Source: Bordetella parapertussis (lineage in GTDB: Bacteria; Pseudomonadota; Gammaproteobacteria; Burkholderiales; JACQAP01). Taken from it: a stretch of 64,000 nt of DNA. Under the pieces are notes generated by a model, which saw only the letters and a list, made by a program, of their open reading frames with translations, was not told the origin of the DNA and made no database searches. How positions within the stretch are numbered: the first letter of the stretch is position 1; the number at the start of each line of letters is the position of its first letter. A program made the position numbers and the translations under genes. Of this stretch, positions 7,946-16,306 are shown in pieces. The DNA lies in assembly GCA_945900965.1 (NCBI GenBank), contig CAMDKM010000016.1, positions 1-64,000 on the forward strand. Direction: 5' to 3'.

Positions 7946-8629
7946 ATGTCCTCCGCCCTGCAAATCCTGCTGCAAAATCCCGCCATCTGGCGCGGGAGCG
8001 AGCCGGCACGGGTGGCGCTTCCGAGCGTCGCGACCGGCTTTTCGGCGCTCGACCGCGAACTGCCGGGTGGCGGCTGGCCGCGCGGCGCCATCGCGGAAGT
8101 ACTGAACGAGCGCGCGGGCATCGGCGAGTTATCGCTGTTCGTGCCCGCGCTGGCCAGCTTGTCCGCCGAGCCCGGCTGGCTGATGCTGATCGCCCCACGC
8201 TGGATTCCTTATGCGCCGGCGCTCATCGCGCGTGGCGTGTGCTTGTCGAAATTGGTGGTGGTGAACACGCAATCCGACAAGGACACGATGTGGGCCACGG
8301 AGCAAAGCCTGCGCGCCGGCAACTGCTCCGCAGTGCTGGCCTGGCCGAATACACTCGATGAGCGCGGCCTGCGCCGCCTGCAACTGGCCGCCGAGGAAGG
8401 TGGCAGTTTCGCCGCGCTGTTCGGCGATGCCTCGCGCGCCGCGCCCTCCTCGCCCGCCCCCCTGCGCATCCGGCTGGGCGGCAGTCAAAACCGGCTGTCG
8501 GTAAAAATCCTCAAGCGCCGCGGCAGCGGCTTGACGCCGACACTTTGGCTGAACACGGAAGCACCTCACGCTGATGTGCCCACGCGAGTTTCCCGCTTGC
8601 GACCTTCTCTGGCATTTGCGAGTGCCTGA
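7946..8629 (+). CDS. imuA: Translesion synthesis-associated protein ImuA
   Basis: A 227-residue RecA-superfamily relative. The opening VATGFSALDRELPGGGWPRGAIAEVLNE matches the RecA/ImuA Walker-A region but lacks a canonical GxxxxGKT, as is usual for ImuA. IRLGG and the basic C-terminus (LKRRGSG) are typical. ImuA works with ImuB and the DnaE2 (ImuC) polymerase in SOS mutagenesis, as established in Caulobacter, Pseudomonas and mycobacterial systems. imuB follows 534 bp downstream, an unusually long, repeat-filled gap, so transcription across it may be interrupted. Confidence 0.93.
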   Translation: MSSALQILLQNPAIWRGSEPARVALPSVATGFSALDRELPGGGWPRGAIAEVLNERAGIGELSLFVPALASLSAEPGWLMLIAPRWIPYAPALIARGVCLSKLVVVNTQSDKDTMWATEQSLRAGNCSAVLAWPNTLDERGLRRLQLAAEEGGSFAALFGDASRAAPSSPAPLRIRLGGSQNRLSVKILKRRGSGLTPTLWLNTEAPHADVPTRVSRLRPSLAFASA

Positions 8630-8661
8630 AAAAATTCAAAACCTTTAAATAAAAACCTGAC

Positions 8662-8805
8662 GCAAAGGCGCAAAGACGCAAAGACGCAAAGAAAAAAGAC
8701 AAAGTTAATAAGAAAGGACTCCTGGTGATGTCATTTTCATACCTCTTCAATTTTCTCCGTCTTTTAATTGTTTTTTGCTTTTCCTTTGCGTCTTTGCGCC
8801 TTTGC
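8662..8805. repeat. 144 bp element with perfect 22 bp inverted ends, GCAAAGACGC family
   Basis: The left arm at 8662-8683 (three GCAAAG words) is the exact reverse complement of the right arm at 8784-8805, across a 100 bp AT-rich centre. A further set of GCAAAGAACGCAAAG words is at 8882-8915. It lies between imuA and imuB and could form a large hairpin in RNA or DNA. The rest of 8630-9163 contains no gene I can support. Confidence 0.75.
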
Positions 8806-8993
8806 ATCAATGCTTTTGTTTTTTAATTCAGAACCCCAACACTAAAAATCTCAACGCAGAGCCTGCCCCCGGCTCCGAACGGGGGACGCAAAGAACGCAA
8901 AGATACGCAAAGAAAAACAGATCAAAGTTAACGACCAAGGAATTCAGATGACCTCATCTTCTTATGGAAAAACTGAATAAGCCCCCAACAGTC

Positions 8994-9013
8994 ATTCCCG
9001 TGCAAACGGGAAT
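8994..9013. repeat. dRS3-like inverted repeat
   Basis: ATTCCCGT-GCAA-ACGGGAAT is a perfect 8 bp inverted repeat. It is preceded by AACTGAATAAG (about 8972), which resembles the terminal repeat of the 105 bp element at 16307-16411, suggesting a truncated copy of the same mobile unit. Confidence 0.65.
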
Positions 9014-9163
9014 CCAGGCTTTTCAAAGAAAACAGGTTCCCCGCATTCGCGAGGAGGACATGTACTCGATGTTTCCTTATTTTTGTTTTCCTCTGTGCCC
9101 TCTCTCGTTTTTCCTCCGTGTCCTCTGTGTCAACGCCTTTGTTTTTTATTAAAAGACCAACCC

Positions 9164-10615
9164 ATGCTGTGGGTCGCACTGCGTCTTCCCGATCTGTCTT
9201 TGCAGTTGCGCCTGCGCGGCGCGGCAGCGGCCGGTCCGCTGGCAATCCAGGACAGCGGCAATCGGCCGCGGGTGATGTCCTGCAACGCTCCCGCGCAGGA
9301 AGCGGGCGTTCGTCCGGGCATGCTGGTGTCGGCGGCTTTTGCGCTGGCGCCGGAACTTAAACTCTCCACCTTCGACCGCGACAAGGAAGCCCGTGCGCTG
9401 AATGGCGTGGCGCTGTGGGCAATGCAGTTCACACCCGCGGTGAGCCTCGCCTCCACGCACGAGGTGCTGATGGAAATCGGCGGCTGCCTGCGCCTGTTCG
9501 GCGGCTTGCGCCCGCTGGGTCGGCGCATCCGTGCCGGGCTTCGCGAACTGGGCTATCGGGCCGTGGTAACCGCCGCGCCCACACCAGGCGGCGCGTTGCT
9601 ACTCGCCCGCGCCGGCATCACCACCGCCATTCACGAGCGCCACGAGTTGCGGCGCGCGCTGGCGCCGTTGCGTCTGCAACACCTCGACCAGCCTGCGAAC
9701 ATCATTGCCGCATTGGCGGGAATGGGCGTGCGCAGTATCGGCGAGTGCCTGAAACTCCCGCGCGATGGCCTGGCACGCCGCTTCGGGCAAGACCTGCTCG
9801 ATGAAATCGACCGCGCACTCGGCAACCTGCCCGACCCGCGCAAGCCGTTCGTGTTGCCGGCACATTACGCCGCTACGCTCGAACTGCCGGCGCCGGTACA
9901 CGAAACCGAACCGCTGTTGTTCGCCGCCAAACGGCTGATCCTCGATCTGACGACCTTTCTGAATGTCCGGCAGCTTGGCGCTACACGTCTGCATCTGGAT
10001 CTTGAGCATCAGGGCAAGCGTTGCACCCGGGTGGCAATTGGCCTCTCCGCGCCCAACCGCGACCCCGATCATCTGCTCACTCTGCTTCGGGAAAAACTCG
10101 CCACCGTCGCATTGCCCGAAGCGGTGGGAACCCTTTCACTCGCCGCCGGGGAAACCCGGCCACTCGCCGCGCGCAACCATTCGTTGTTTGCCGACGATCT
10201 TTCCGATCCCGAGGAACGCTGGCGGGTGATCGAACATCTGCGCGCGCGTCTGGGCGTGGATGCGGTGTACGGACTGGAAGTATTTCCCGACCATCGCCCG
10301 GAACTGGCATTTCGCAAGGCACGTCTGTCCGACAAAGTCAGGGAGAAAAATGATCGTCAACCTACCGATGAACCCTGTCGCCCGCTGTGGCTGCTGCCCC
10401 GTCCGCTGCCGCTGAAGACCTGCGAGCAACTGCCGCAACACAATGGCCCGCTCACGATGCTGGACGGGCCAGAGCGCATCGAATCCGGCTGGTGGGACGA
10501 CTTCGATGTGCGACGCGACTACTTCATCGCCCGCGATGCGTCCGGAGAAAAGTTATGGATTTTCAGGGAAAAGGCCGGCGGGGAAGAATGGTTCATCCAT
10601 GGCTTGTTTGGATGA
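9164..10615 (+). CDS. imuB: ImuB, catalytically deficient Y-family polymerase homologue
   Basis: A 483-residue protein from the ATG at 9164 (MLWVALRLPDLSLQL); the frame extends upstream through repeat DNA and is not believable there. It has the Y-family layout: palm/fingers (QEAGVRPGMLVSAAFAL, SLASTHEVLMEIGGCLRLFGG), a helix-hairpin-helix region (LAGMGVRSIGECLKLPRDGLARRFG) and a little finger. The catalytic acidic residues of DinB are not evident, as expected for ImuB. It is thought to bridge the beta clamp, ImuA and DnaE2. The C-terminus (GWWDDFDVRRDYFIARDASGEKLWIF) is a family hallmark. Confidence 0.93.
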   Translation: MLWVALRLPDLSLQLRLRGAAAAGPLAIQDSGNRPRVMSCNAPAQEAGVRPGMLVSAAFALAPELKLSTFDRDKEARALNGVALWAMQFTPAVSLASTHEVLMEIGGCLRLFGGLRPLGRRIRAGLRELGYRAVVTAAPTPGGALLLARAGITTAIHERHELRRALAPLRLQHLDQPANIIAALAGMGVRSIGECLKLPRDGLARRFGQDLLDEIDRALGNLPDPRKPFVLPAHYAATLELPAPVHETEPLLFAAKRLILDLTTFLNVRQLGATRLHLDLEHQGKRCTRVAIGLSAPNRDPDHLLTLLREKLATVALPEAVGTLSLAAGETRPLAARNHSLFADDLSDPEERWRVIEHLRARLGVDAVYGLEVFPDHRPELAFRKARLSDKVREKNDRQPTDEPCRPLWLLPRPLPLKTCEQLPQHNGPLTMLDGPERIESGWWDDFDVRRDYFIARDASGEKLWIFREKAGGEEWFIHGLFG

Positions 10616-10646
10616 CAGGCAATCGCCAAACGAAACACCCAACACC

Positions 10647-10940
10647 TTAAGGATATTTACGCCGTTGATGCAGACAATGCACGACTTGAAGACTGTTCCT
10701 TGTTTCCCGATAGACCAGGGTAAAGGGCGTTCGAGAAACCGGAAGCTCTCTCGTGAGGACAACCCGGCCAAGACGGCCAATATTCGGCTCCGAAGCCAAC
10801 AACTCCACCGCATGATCGATGCGTTCGTATACCCGCAGCGCGGCGGCAGGGTTGTCTTCGGCAATGATCTCTATGCCTGTCAGTAACTCATCAAGGGTAA
10901 GTGCAGTCCACTCAAGCCACTTTTTTTCGCTTGGCGGCAT
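10647..10940 (-). CDS. RelE/ParE-type toxin
   Basis: A 97-residue protein with the ParE/RelE pattern: LDELLTGIEIIAEDNPAAALRVYERIDHAVELLASEPNIGRLGRVVLTRELPVSRTPFTLVYRE. The helical hairpin, the GR..G..GTREL-like turn and the final VVHCLHQRRKYP strand are all present. It would inhibit gyrase or cleave ribosome-bound mRNA; which cannot be told from sequence. The start overlaps the end of the antitoxin gene by 29 bp, so the pair is coupled. It lies on the opposite strand to imuB and dnaE2, between them. Confidence 0.85.
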   Translation of the reverse strand: MPPSEKKWLEWTALTLDELLTGIEIIAEDNPAAALRVYERIDHAVELLASEPNIGRLGRVVLTRELPVSRTPFTLVYRETRNSLQVVHCLHQRRKYP

Positions 10941-11169
10941 GCTTTTCGATGGTGGAACGAACAGTCTTCATGGCTTGATCGTGAAAAACCACTTCTCCAC
11001 GTTCCGCCTGCTTAAGGCCACGCTTAATTTTCTGCACGGCATCTTCGGTGTATTCGAATCCATCTCTCAACACGATCCGCAACATCTGTTGCGGCGTTCG
11101 GCCGGATTCCTCGGCCAGTTTTTCGAGACGCAAACGATGGACTTTTGGAATGGCGATGACGGTTTTCAA
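10912..11169 (-). CDS. Ribbon-helix-helix-like antitoxin partner
   Basis: A frame of about 85 residues containing LKTVIAIPKVHRLRLEKLAEESGRTPQQMLRIVLRDGF. This resembles a CopG/RHH antitoxin: an N-terminal beta strand, then helices. A basic tail (KHAAKRKKVA) follows. The open frame extends to an ATG at 11268, but that would overlap the dnaE2 start, so I favour the TTG at 11169; the start is uncertain. It precedes and overlaps the toxin gene, the usual antitoxin-first order. It probably represses its own promoter, which would lie in the 72 bp shared with dnaE2. Confidence 0.7.
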   Translation of the reverse strand: MKTVIAIPKVHRLRLEKLAEESGRTPQQMLRIVLRDGFEYTEDAVQKIKRGLKQAERGEVVFHDQAMKTVRSTIEKHAAKRKKVA

Positions 11170-11241
11170 AGGAACATCCCGGTTGCAATTGAATACGCGA
11201 AATTCTACCTCAAAGCCTCCTGAAAACGCCTGTTCCAGAAT

Positions 11242-14200
11242 ATGTCTGCCGCCTACGCCGAGCTGCACTGTCTATCCAATTTCACCTTCCTGCGTGGCGC
11301 GTCGCACGCCGGGGAACTGGTGCAACGCGCGGCGCGGCTGGATTATTCCGCTCTGGCGATCACCGACGAGTGTTCGCTGGCCGGCATCGTGCGGGCGCAT
11401 GTGGCGGCCAAGGAGCATGGGGTCAAGCTGATCGTCGGCGCGGAATTCCAACTCGACGACGGCCTGCGCTTTGTTCTGCTGGCGCAGAATCGGGAGGGTT
11501 ATGCAAACCTGTCGGAGATCATCACGCGCGGGCGGCGCAATGCACCCAAAGGCGAATACCGTCTGTCACGTGCAGATCTCGGCACGGGCCTCGATTTTTG
11601 CCTGGCACTATGGCTGCCGCCCGCCGCGCCGCGCATCGAAGATGCACGCTGGCTGGCCGAACGTTTCCCCGACCGCACCTGGATCACGGTCGAACTGTTG
11701 GCGCGCGGCGGCGACTGGGACCGGCTCGAAGCCTTGCAGCATCTCGGCAGACAGACGGGCCTGCCCTGCGTGGCCTGCGGCGATGCCCATATGCACGCCC
11801 GCAGCCGGCGCGCGTTGCAGGATACGTTGACCGCGATCCGGCTGGGTGTGCCGGTATCGCGCGCCGGGCGCGCACTGCATCCCAGCGGAGAGCGTCATTT
11901 GCGCCGGCGCGAAACCCTGGAGCGCATTTACCCGAAAATACTTCTGGAAGAATCGCTGCTCATCGCACAACGCTGCGATTTTTCCCTCGACGAATTGCGC
12001 TACGAATATCCCGAGGAAATCGTGCCGCCCGGCCTCACACCCGCACAACACCTGCGGGTATTAACCGAGGCGGGGCTGAAGAATCGTTATCCCGACGGTG
12101 TTGCGAAAAGTGTGTGCGATCAGGCTGACGAAGAACTCGGTTTGATCGCCGAGTTGCGTTACGAAGCTTTTTTCCTCACCGTCCACGACATCGTCAAATA
12201 TGCCCGGGCACAAACAATCCTCTGCCAGGGCCGCGGCTCGGCGGCCAATTCGGTGGTTTGTTACGCGATCGGCATTACCGAGGTCAACCCCGCCCACACT
12301 CGTTTGCTGTTCGGTCGCTTCCTGTCGAAGGAACGCGACGAACCGCCGGACATCGATGTGGATTTCGAGCATTCTCGCCGCGAGGAAGTGATCCAGTACA
12401 TTTACCGGAAATACGGCCGCGACCGCGCCGCGTTGGCCGCAACGGTTGTCAGTTACCGGACACGCAGCGCCTTCCGCGATGTCGGCAAGGCGCTGGGTCT
12501 GGATGCGGCCCAGTTGGACCGCATTTCGGGCAGCTTCGCCTGGTGGGATCGGGCCGAGGAAAGAGCACAGCGATTGCGCGAAGCCGGGTTCGACCCCGAA
12601 GCGCCGGTCATCGGCAAACTCATCGCGCTTACCAATGCGCTGATCGGGTTTCCGCGCCATCTTTCCCAGCATGTGGGCGGCTTCGTTATATCGCGTGGGC
12701 CCTTGTCGCGACTTGTCCCCACCGAGAACGCAGCCATGCCCGGCGATCCGTCCCGCTATACCGATGAGGGGATCGACCCTTTATCTGGAAATGCTGCAAC
12801 AGGTTTTCCCTCTTCTTTGGATCCCTTGCGCACCAACATTCAATGGGACAAGGATGACCTCGAAGCACTGGGCCTGCTCAAGGTGGATGTTCTGGCGCTG
12901 GGCATGTTAAGCGCCATCCGTCTGGCCCTGGAAATGGTCAACCGCCGCCGCGGAAGCAGCCTGTCCATGGCCGATATTCTGGCCACCGAAAGCAGCGATG
13001 AGGGCACGCCGGTATACGACATGCTCTGCAAAGCGGACAGCATCGGCGTATTCCAGGTCGAGTCGCGTGCCCAGATGTCGATGCTGCCGAGATTGCGGCC
13101 GAGGTGTTTTTACGATCTGGTGATCGAAGTTGCCATCGTGCGTCCCGGGCCGATCCAGGGCGGCATGGTTCACCCTTATCTGAACAATCGGAAAAAGCCC
13201 CCCGGGAGCATCCGATACCCTTCGGCCGAACTCGAGAAAGTCCTCAAGCGCACGCTGGGGATTCCGATTTTCCAGGAACAAGTCATGGAAATTTCCATGG
13301 TCGCCGCAGGCTTTTCACCCGGCAAGGCAGATCAATTGCGCCGCGCAATGGCTGCCTGGAAAAGAAAAGGCGGGCTGGAGCCTTTCAAGGAAGATCTCGT
13401 CAACGGCATGCTGGAACGCGGCTACGACAAACAATTCGCGTTGCGGATTTTCGAGCAGATCAAGGGCTTCGGCGAATACGGTTTTCCGGAATCGCACTCC
13501 GCCAGTTTCGCCCTGCTGGTGTATGTCTCGGCCTGGCTCAAATGTTACGAACCCGCCGCCTTCACCTGCGCCCTGCTCAACAGCCAACCAATGGGGTTCT
13601 ACGCCCCCGCGCAACTGGTGCAGGACGCACAGCGCCATGGCGTTGAGGTGCTGCCTGTGGACGTGCTCGTGAGCGAGTGGGAATGTACGCTTGAAGAGCG
13701 TGAGGCGCACGAATTCAAAAAGGACGACCTTGACTCTGGCCTATCTGGTCATCCGTCACCCGTTACCCGTCACCGCTCTTCCCAGCCGGCCATCAGATTG
13801 GGCTTGCGCATGATCAGCGGTTTTCCCGAAGCTGCGGCGCAACGCCTGATTCAAGCCAGAGCGCAATGGATGGCGTCAGCCCAAACGCTCCCCTTCGCCT
13901 CTGACTTTCCGTCCTTTTCGCCTCACGCCTCACGCCTTACGCCTCACCCCCCACTACATTTCGAAACGCTGGCCCTGCACGCCCGGCTCACCCGCCACGA
14001 CCTGCGCTGCTTGGCCGAAGCCGGTGCGCTCGAATCGCTGGCTGGACACCGCCGCGAGGCAGCCTGGGTGGTAACCGGTATCGAGCAGCGAATGCCGGTG
14101 TTAGGCCACGCACCGATCATCGAAACCGAAGCTGTTTTGGAAGCGCCCACCGAAGGCCAGGACATCGTTGCCGATTACGCCAGCCTCGGACTGACCTTGG

Positions 14201-14568
14201 GCAGGCATCCACTGGCCCTTCTGCGGCCCCGCTTTAGCAAAATGAACATGAGCACTGCCCAAGCTCTAACGCATGTGCAGAACGGCAAAACCGTGCGGGT
14301 CGCCGGGCTGGTGACCGGCCGCCAGCGCCCCGGCACCGCCAGCGGCGTAATCTTCGTCACCCTCGAAGATGAAACAGGCCAGATCAACGTGGTGGTCTGG
14401 CGCGATACCTCGGAACAACAGCGTCAGCCGCTGCTTGCTGCCCGCCTGCTGGGTGTACAAGGACGGCTGGAACGCGAAGGCGAGGTCACCCATCTGATCG
14501 CCGGCCGGCTCATCGACTACTCCGCGATGCTTGGAGAATTGTTTACTCATTCTCGAGATTTCCATTGA
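11242..14568 (+). CDS. dnaE2: Error-prone DNA polymerase DnaE2 (ImuC)
   Basis: A 1108-residue C-family polymerase. The PHP domain opens YAELHCLSNFTFLRGASHAGELV. The palm has catalytic Asp370 and Asp372 in PDIDVDFEH, and PGPIQGGMVHPYL lies in the fingers. A tandem HhH region and C-terminal OB fold (VRVAGLVTGRQRPGTASGVIFVTLEDETG) follow. It lacks the replicative DnaE C-terminus, so DnaE2. It copies damaged DNA with ImuA/ImuB. It is longer than typical relatives because of at least three in-frame additions: 12742-12834 (31 residues after ENAAMP), and two stretches around 13693-13782 and 13870-13955 carrying intergenic-type repeats. The start overlaps no neighbour and is conserved. Confidence 0.96.
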   Translation: MSAAYAELHCLSNFTFLRGASHAGELVQRAARLDYSALAITDECSLAGIVRAHVAAKEHGVKLIVGAEFQLDDGLRFVLLAQNREGYANLSEIITRGRRNAPKGEYRLSRADLGTGLDFCLALWLPPAAPRIEDARWLAERFPDRTWITVELLARGGDWDRLEALQHLGRQTGLPCVACGDAHMHARSRRALQDTLTAIRLGVPVSRAGRALHPSGERHLRRRETLERIYPKILLEESLLIAQRCDFSLDELRYEYPEEIVPPGLTPAQHLRVLTEAGLKNRYPDGVAKSVCDQADEELGLIAELRYEAFFLTVHDIVKYARAQTILCQGRGSAANSVVCYAIGITEVNPAHTRLLFGRFLSKERDEPPDIDVDFEHSRREEVIQYIYRKYGRDRAALAATVVSYRTRSAFRDVGKALGLDAAQLDRISGSFAWWDRAEERAQRLREAGFDPEAPVIGKLIALTNALIGFPRHLSQHVGGFVISRGPLSRLVPTENAAMPGDPSRYTDEGIDPLSGNAATGFPSSLDPLRTNIQWDKDDLEALGLLKVDVLALGMLSAIRLALEMVNRRRGSSLSMADILATESSDEGTPVYDMLCKADSIGVFQVESRAQMSMLPRLRPRCFYDLVIEVAIVRPGPIQGGMVHPYLNNRKKPPGSIRYPSAELEKVLKRTLGIPIFQEQVMEISMVAAGFSPGKADQLRRAMAAWKRKGGLEPFKEDLVNGMLERGYDKQFALRIFEQIKGFGEYGFPESHSASFALLVYVSAWLKCYEPAAFTCALLNSQPMGFYAPAQLVQDAQRHGVEVLPVDVLVSEWECTLEEREAHEFKKDDLDSGLSGHPSPVTRHRSSQPAIRLGLRMISGFPEAAAQRLIQARAQWMASAQTLPFASDFPSFSPHASRLTPHPPLHFETLALHARLTRHDLRCLAEAGALESLAGHRREAAWVVTGIEQRMPVLGHAPIIETEAVLEAPTEGQDIVADYASLGLTLGRHPLALLRPRFSKMNMSTAQALTHVQNGKTVRVAGLVTGRQRPGTASGVIFVTLEDETGQINVVVWRDTSEQQRQPLLAARLLGVQGRLEREGEVTHLIAGRLIDYSAMLGELFTHSRDFH
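13754..13775 (+). repeat. CGTCACC tandem repeat inside dnaE2
   Basis: CGTCACCCGTTACCCGTCACCG lies in frame in dnaE2, encoding residues like SPVTRHR. It is almost the same as the tract immediately before imuA (7912-7940). It sits in a variable linker between the fingers and HhH regions, where relatives lack these residues. Confidence 0.75.
13919..13950 (+). repeat. CGCCTCACGCC tandem repeat inside dnaE2
   Basis: CGCCTCACGCCTCACGCC followed by TTACGCCTCACCC lies in frame, encoding SPHASRLTPHP. Its TTTCGCCTCACGCCTCACG core is shared, in reverse orientation, with the lexA 3' end (6455-6475), and a shorter copy is at 62458-62471 after yajQ. Confidence 0.75.
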
Positions 14569-14905
14569 GCCGGCGGCCCTCTCGATCCACTTCAACCTGT
14601 ACCCAAGATACAGCTCCAGAATTCGCAACCCTACATCAGTTAAAGGTTTTCCCTACACAAACATCGGGCTTCCCCGAACTTTTTTGGTGGGCATCCGTCA
14701 TAAGATTCGAAGCGTCAACAGGTGTTGTCATTCCACCTCCGCTCCTTCGGATGGATCGGGCATACGGAATGCAACATGAAGAATAGATCGATAACCCTAT
14801 GTCAACTGCGGTTTCTAGGATAACCAGACGCTAATACTTTTTGCCCCTGGTTATATTGAGACAACACCGGGTATCTGTCGGGAAAACGTCTTCAGGTCAG
14901 CCAAC
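14569..14905. other. Intergenic region between dnaE2 and the histidine kinase
   Basis: About 340 bp with no gene I can support; the short frames present lack starts with ribosome-binding sites and recognisable similarity. TTGCCC with a TATATT about 12 bp further on near 14840-14860 is only weakly promoter-like. No terminator is evident after dnaE2. Confidence 0.5.
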
Positions 14906-16303
14906 ATGATCGCTTTCACCAAATTGAGTCTGTCCCGCCAGTTCCTGATCGCGAGCTTCCCCATTATGATTGTCGGGATGCTGGTTATCGGCACCTGGAT
15001 TGGCACTAGGATTACACACAGCGTCCTGACTCGAACGGCAGGCGTGACAAGTATGTATGTGAACAGTTTTATCGCCCCTCATTTGCAGAATCTGACCAAT
15101 TCGGATGTCACCGCTTTCCTGGACGCCGAGCACAAGGCCGCGCTCGATTCGCTGCTTGTCGATAGCCCACTTGGCCAGAAGATTGTTTCCCTGAAGATCT
15201 GGGACAGGTTCGGACGAGTAATCTACAGCACGGATGCCTCGATCATTGGCCGCTCGTTTCCCATCGGAGAAGGGCTGACCGAAGCGTTTAATGGTCACGT
15301 AAATTCGGAACTGAGCGATCTGTCCGAAGAGGAACATGAAATATTCAAGGGAAGATTTTCCGAACTGATCGAAACTTACAGTCCGGTTCACGCGGAAGCA
15401 ATGGGTATGGTTATCGCCGCGGCGGAGTTCTATCAGGCGACGGACGATCTGTTTCAGGAAATACGGATTGCGAAATTTCAGAGCTGGGCATTGGTGTCCA
15501 CAACCATGTTGGCCATGTATCTGGCCATCTTTGGATTGGTCCGACGCGGAAGCCGGATCATATTGGCCCAGCGTGCGCAGCTCAATGACAAGGTAACGCA
15601 ACTGTCGACATTGATCACTCAAAATACACAACTCAATGACCGGGTACGCCGTGCGGCGGCTCGCAGCACCGAGCTCAATGAACGTTTCCTGCGCCGCATA
15701 GCATCCGATCTGCACGACGGAACCGGCCAGGACCTGGCACTGGCATTAATGCGCTTCGAATCCATCATAGATCTTCCGGGCCAATGCCCGGCCTGCGGCG
15801 ATGGACAGCGCGCCCCGGGAAAGGATCTTCGCACCATTCATACCGCCCTCCAATCCGCCCTCACCGATCTGCGATCCATTTCCTTGGGACTTCAGTTGCC
15901 CGAAATTGACTGGCTTCCCAGCAACGAAATCGCCGTGCGTGCCGTGCGCGATTTCGAGCGCAAGGCAGGATCGCAGGTCACCCTGATCAAATCGACCGAC
16001 CCGGTCGAGATGCCTTTGCCCGTCAAGATTACACTGTATCGACTGATCCAGGAGTCCTTGTCGAACGGTCTTCGCCACGGTGGCGCCACCCATCAAACAG
16101 TCGAGGTATCCAATACGACCGGTCGCCTGGACGTGGTGGTACGGGACAACGGCACCGGATTTGACGCAAATCGTAAGATACCCGATGGACATTTCGGCCT
16201 GGACGGCATGCGGGAAAGAGTCGAAGTCCTCGGTGGATCATTTCAACTGCAGACCGCGCTGGGGCAAGGGACTGTTGTTCGGGCTACAATTCCAATAATC
16301 TAA
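14906..16303 (+). CDS. NarL-type sensor histidine kinase
   Basis: 465 residues. The first transmembrane helix is at about 15-37 (FLIASFPIMIVGMLVIGTWIG), an extracytoplasmic sensor of about 150 residues follows, and the second helix is near 195-215. A coiled-coil-like linker (RAQLNDKVTQLSTLITQNTQLNDRVRRAA) leads to a HisKA_3 box with His270 in IASDLHDGTGQDLA. The C-terminal HATPase has NGLRHGG (N box), VVRDNGTGFD (G1) and GHFGLDGMRERVEVLGG (G2). It autophosphorylates and signals to the adjacent response regulator at 16432. The stimulus is unknown. Confidence 0.92.
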   Translation: MIAFTKLSLSRQFLIASFPIMIVGMLVIGTWIGTRITHSVLTRTAGVTSMYVNSFIAPHLQNLTNSDVTAFLDAEHKAALDSLLVDSPLGQKIVSLKIWDRFGRVIYSTDASIIGRSFPIGEGLTEAFNGHVNSELSDLSEEEHEIFKGRFSELIETYSPVHAEAMGMVIAAAEFYQATDDLFQEIRIAKFQSWALVSTTMLAMYLAIFGLVRRGSRIILAQRAQLNDKVTQLSTLITQNTQLNDRVRRAAARSTELNERFLRRIASDLHDGTGQDLALALMRFESIIDLPGQCPACGDGQRAPGKDLRTIHTALQSALTDLRSISLGLQLPEIDWLPSNEIAVRAVRDFERKAGSQVTLIKSTDPVEMPLPVKITLYRLIQESLSNGLRHGGATHQTVEVSNTTGRLDVVVRDNGTGFDANRKIPDGHFGLDGMRERVEVLGGSFQLQTALGQGTVVRATIPII

Positions 16304-16306
16304 GGC

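Noticed and set aside
8662..8805. Large inverted repeat as a terminator after imuA
   Set aside because: The arms are 100 bp apart and no T-run follows; it belongs to a dispersed repeat family.
9083..9163. N-terminal extension of imuB
   Set aside because: The added codons are CTCTGTG-type repeat DNA; the conserved ImuB N-terminus begins at the ATG at 9164.
11603..11630. Sigma-54-like TGGCAC...TGC motif
   Set aside because: It lies deep in dnaE2 coding sequence with no gene start downstream.
14531..14786. Short plus-strand frames after dnaE2
   Set aside because: They overlap the dnaE2 end, have no start signal and no recognisable domain.
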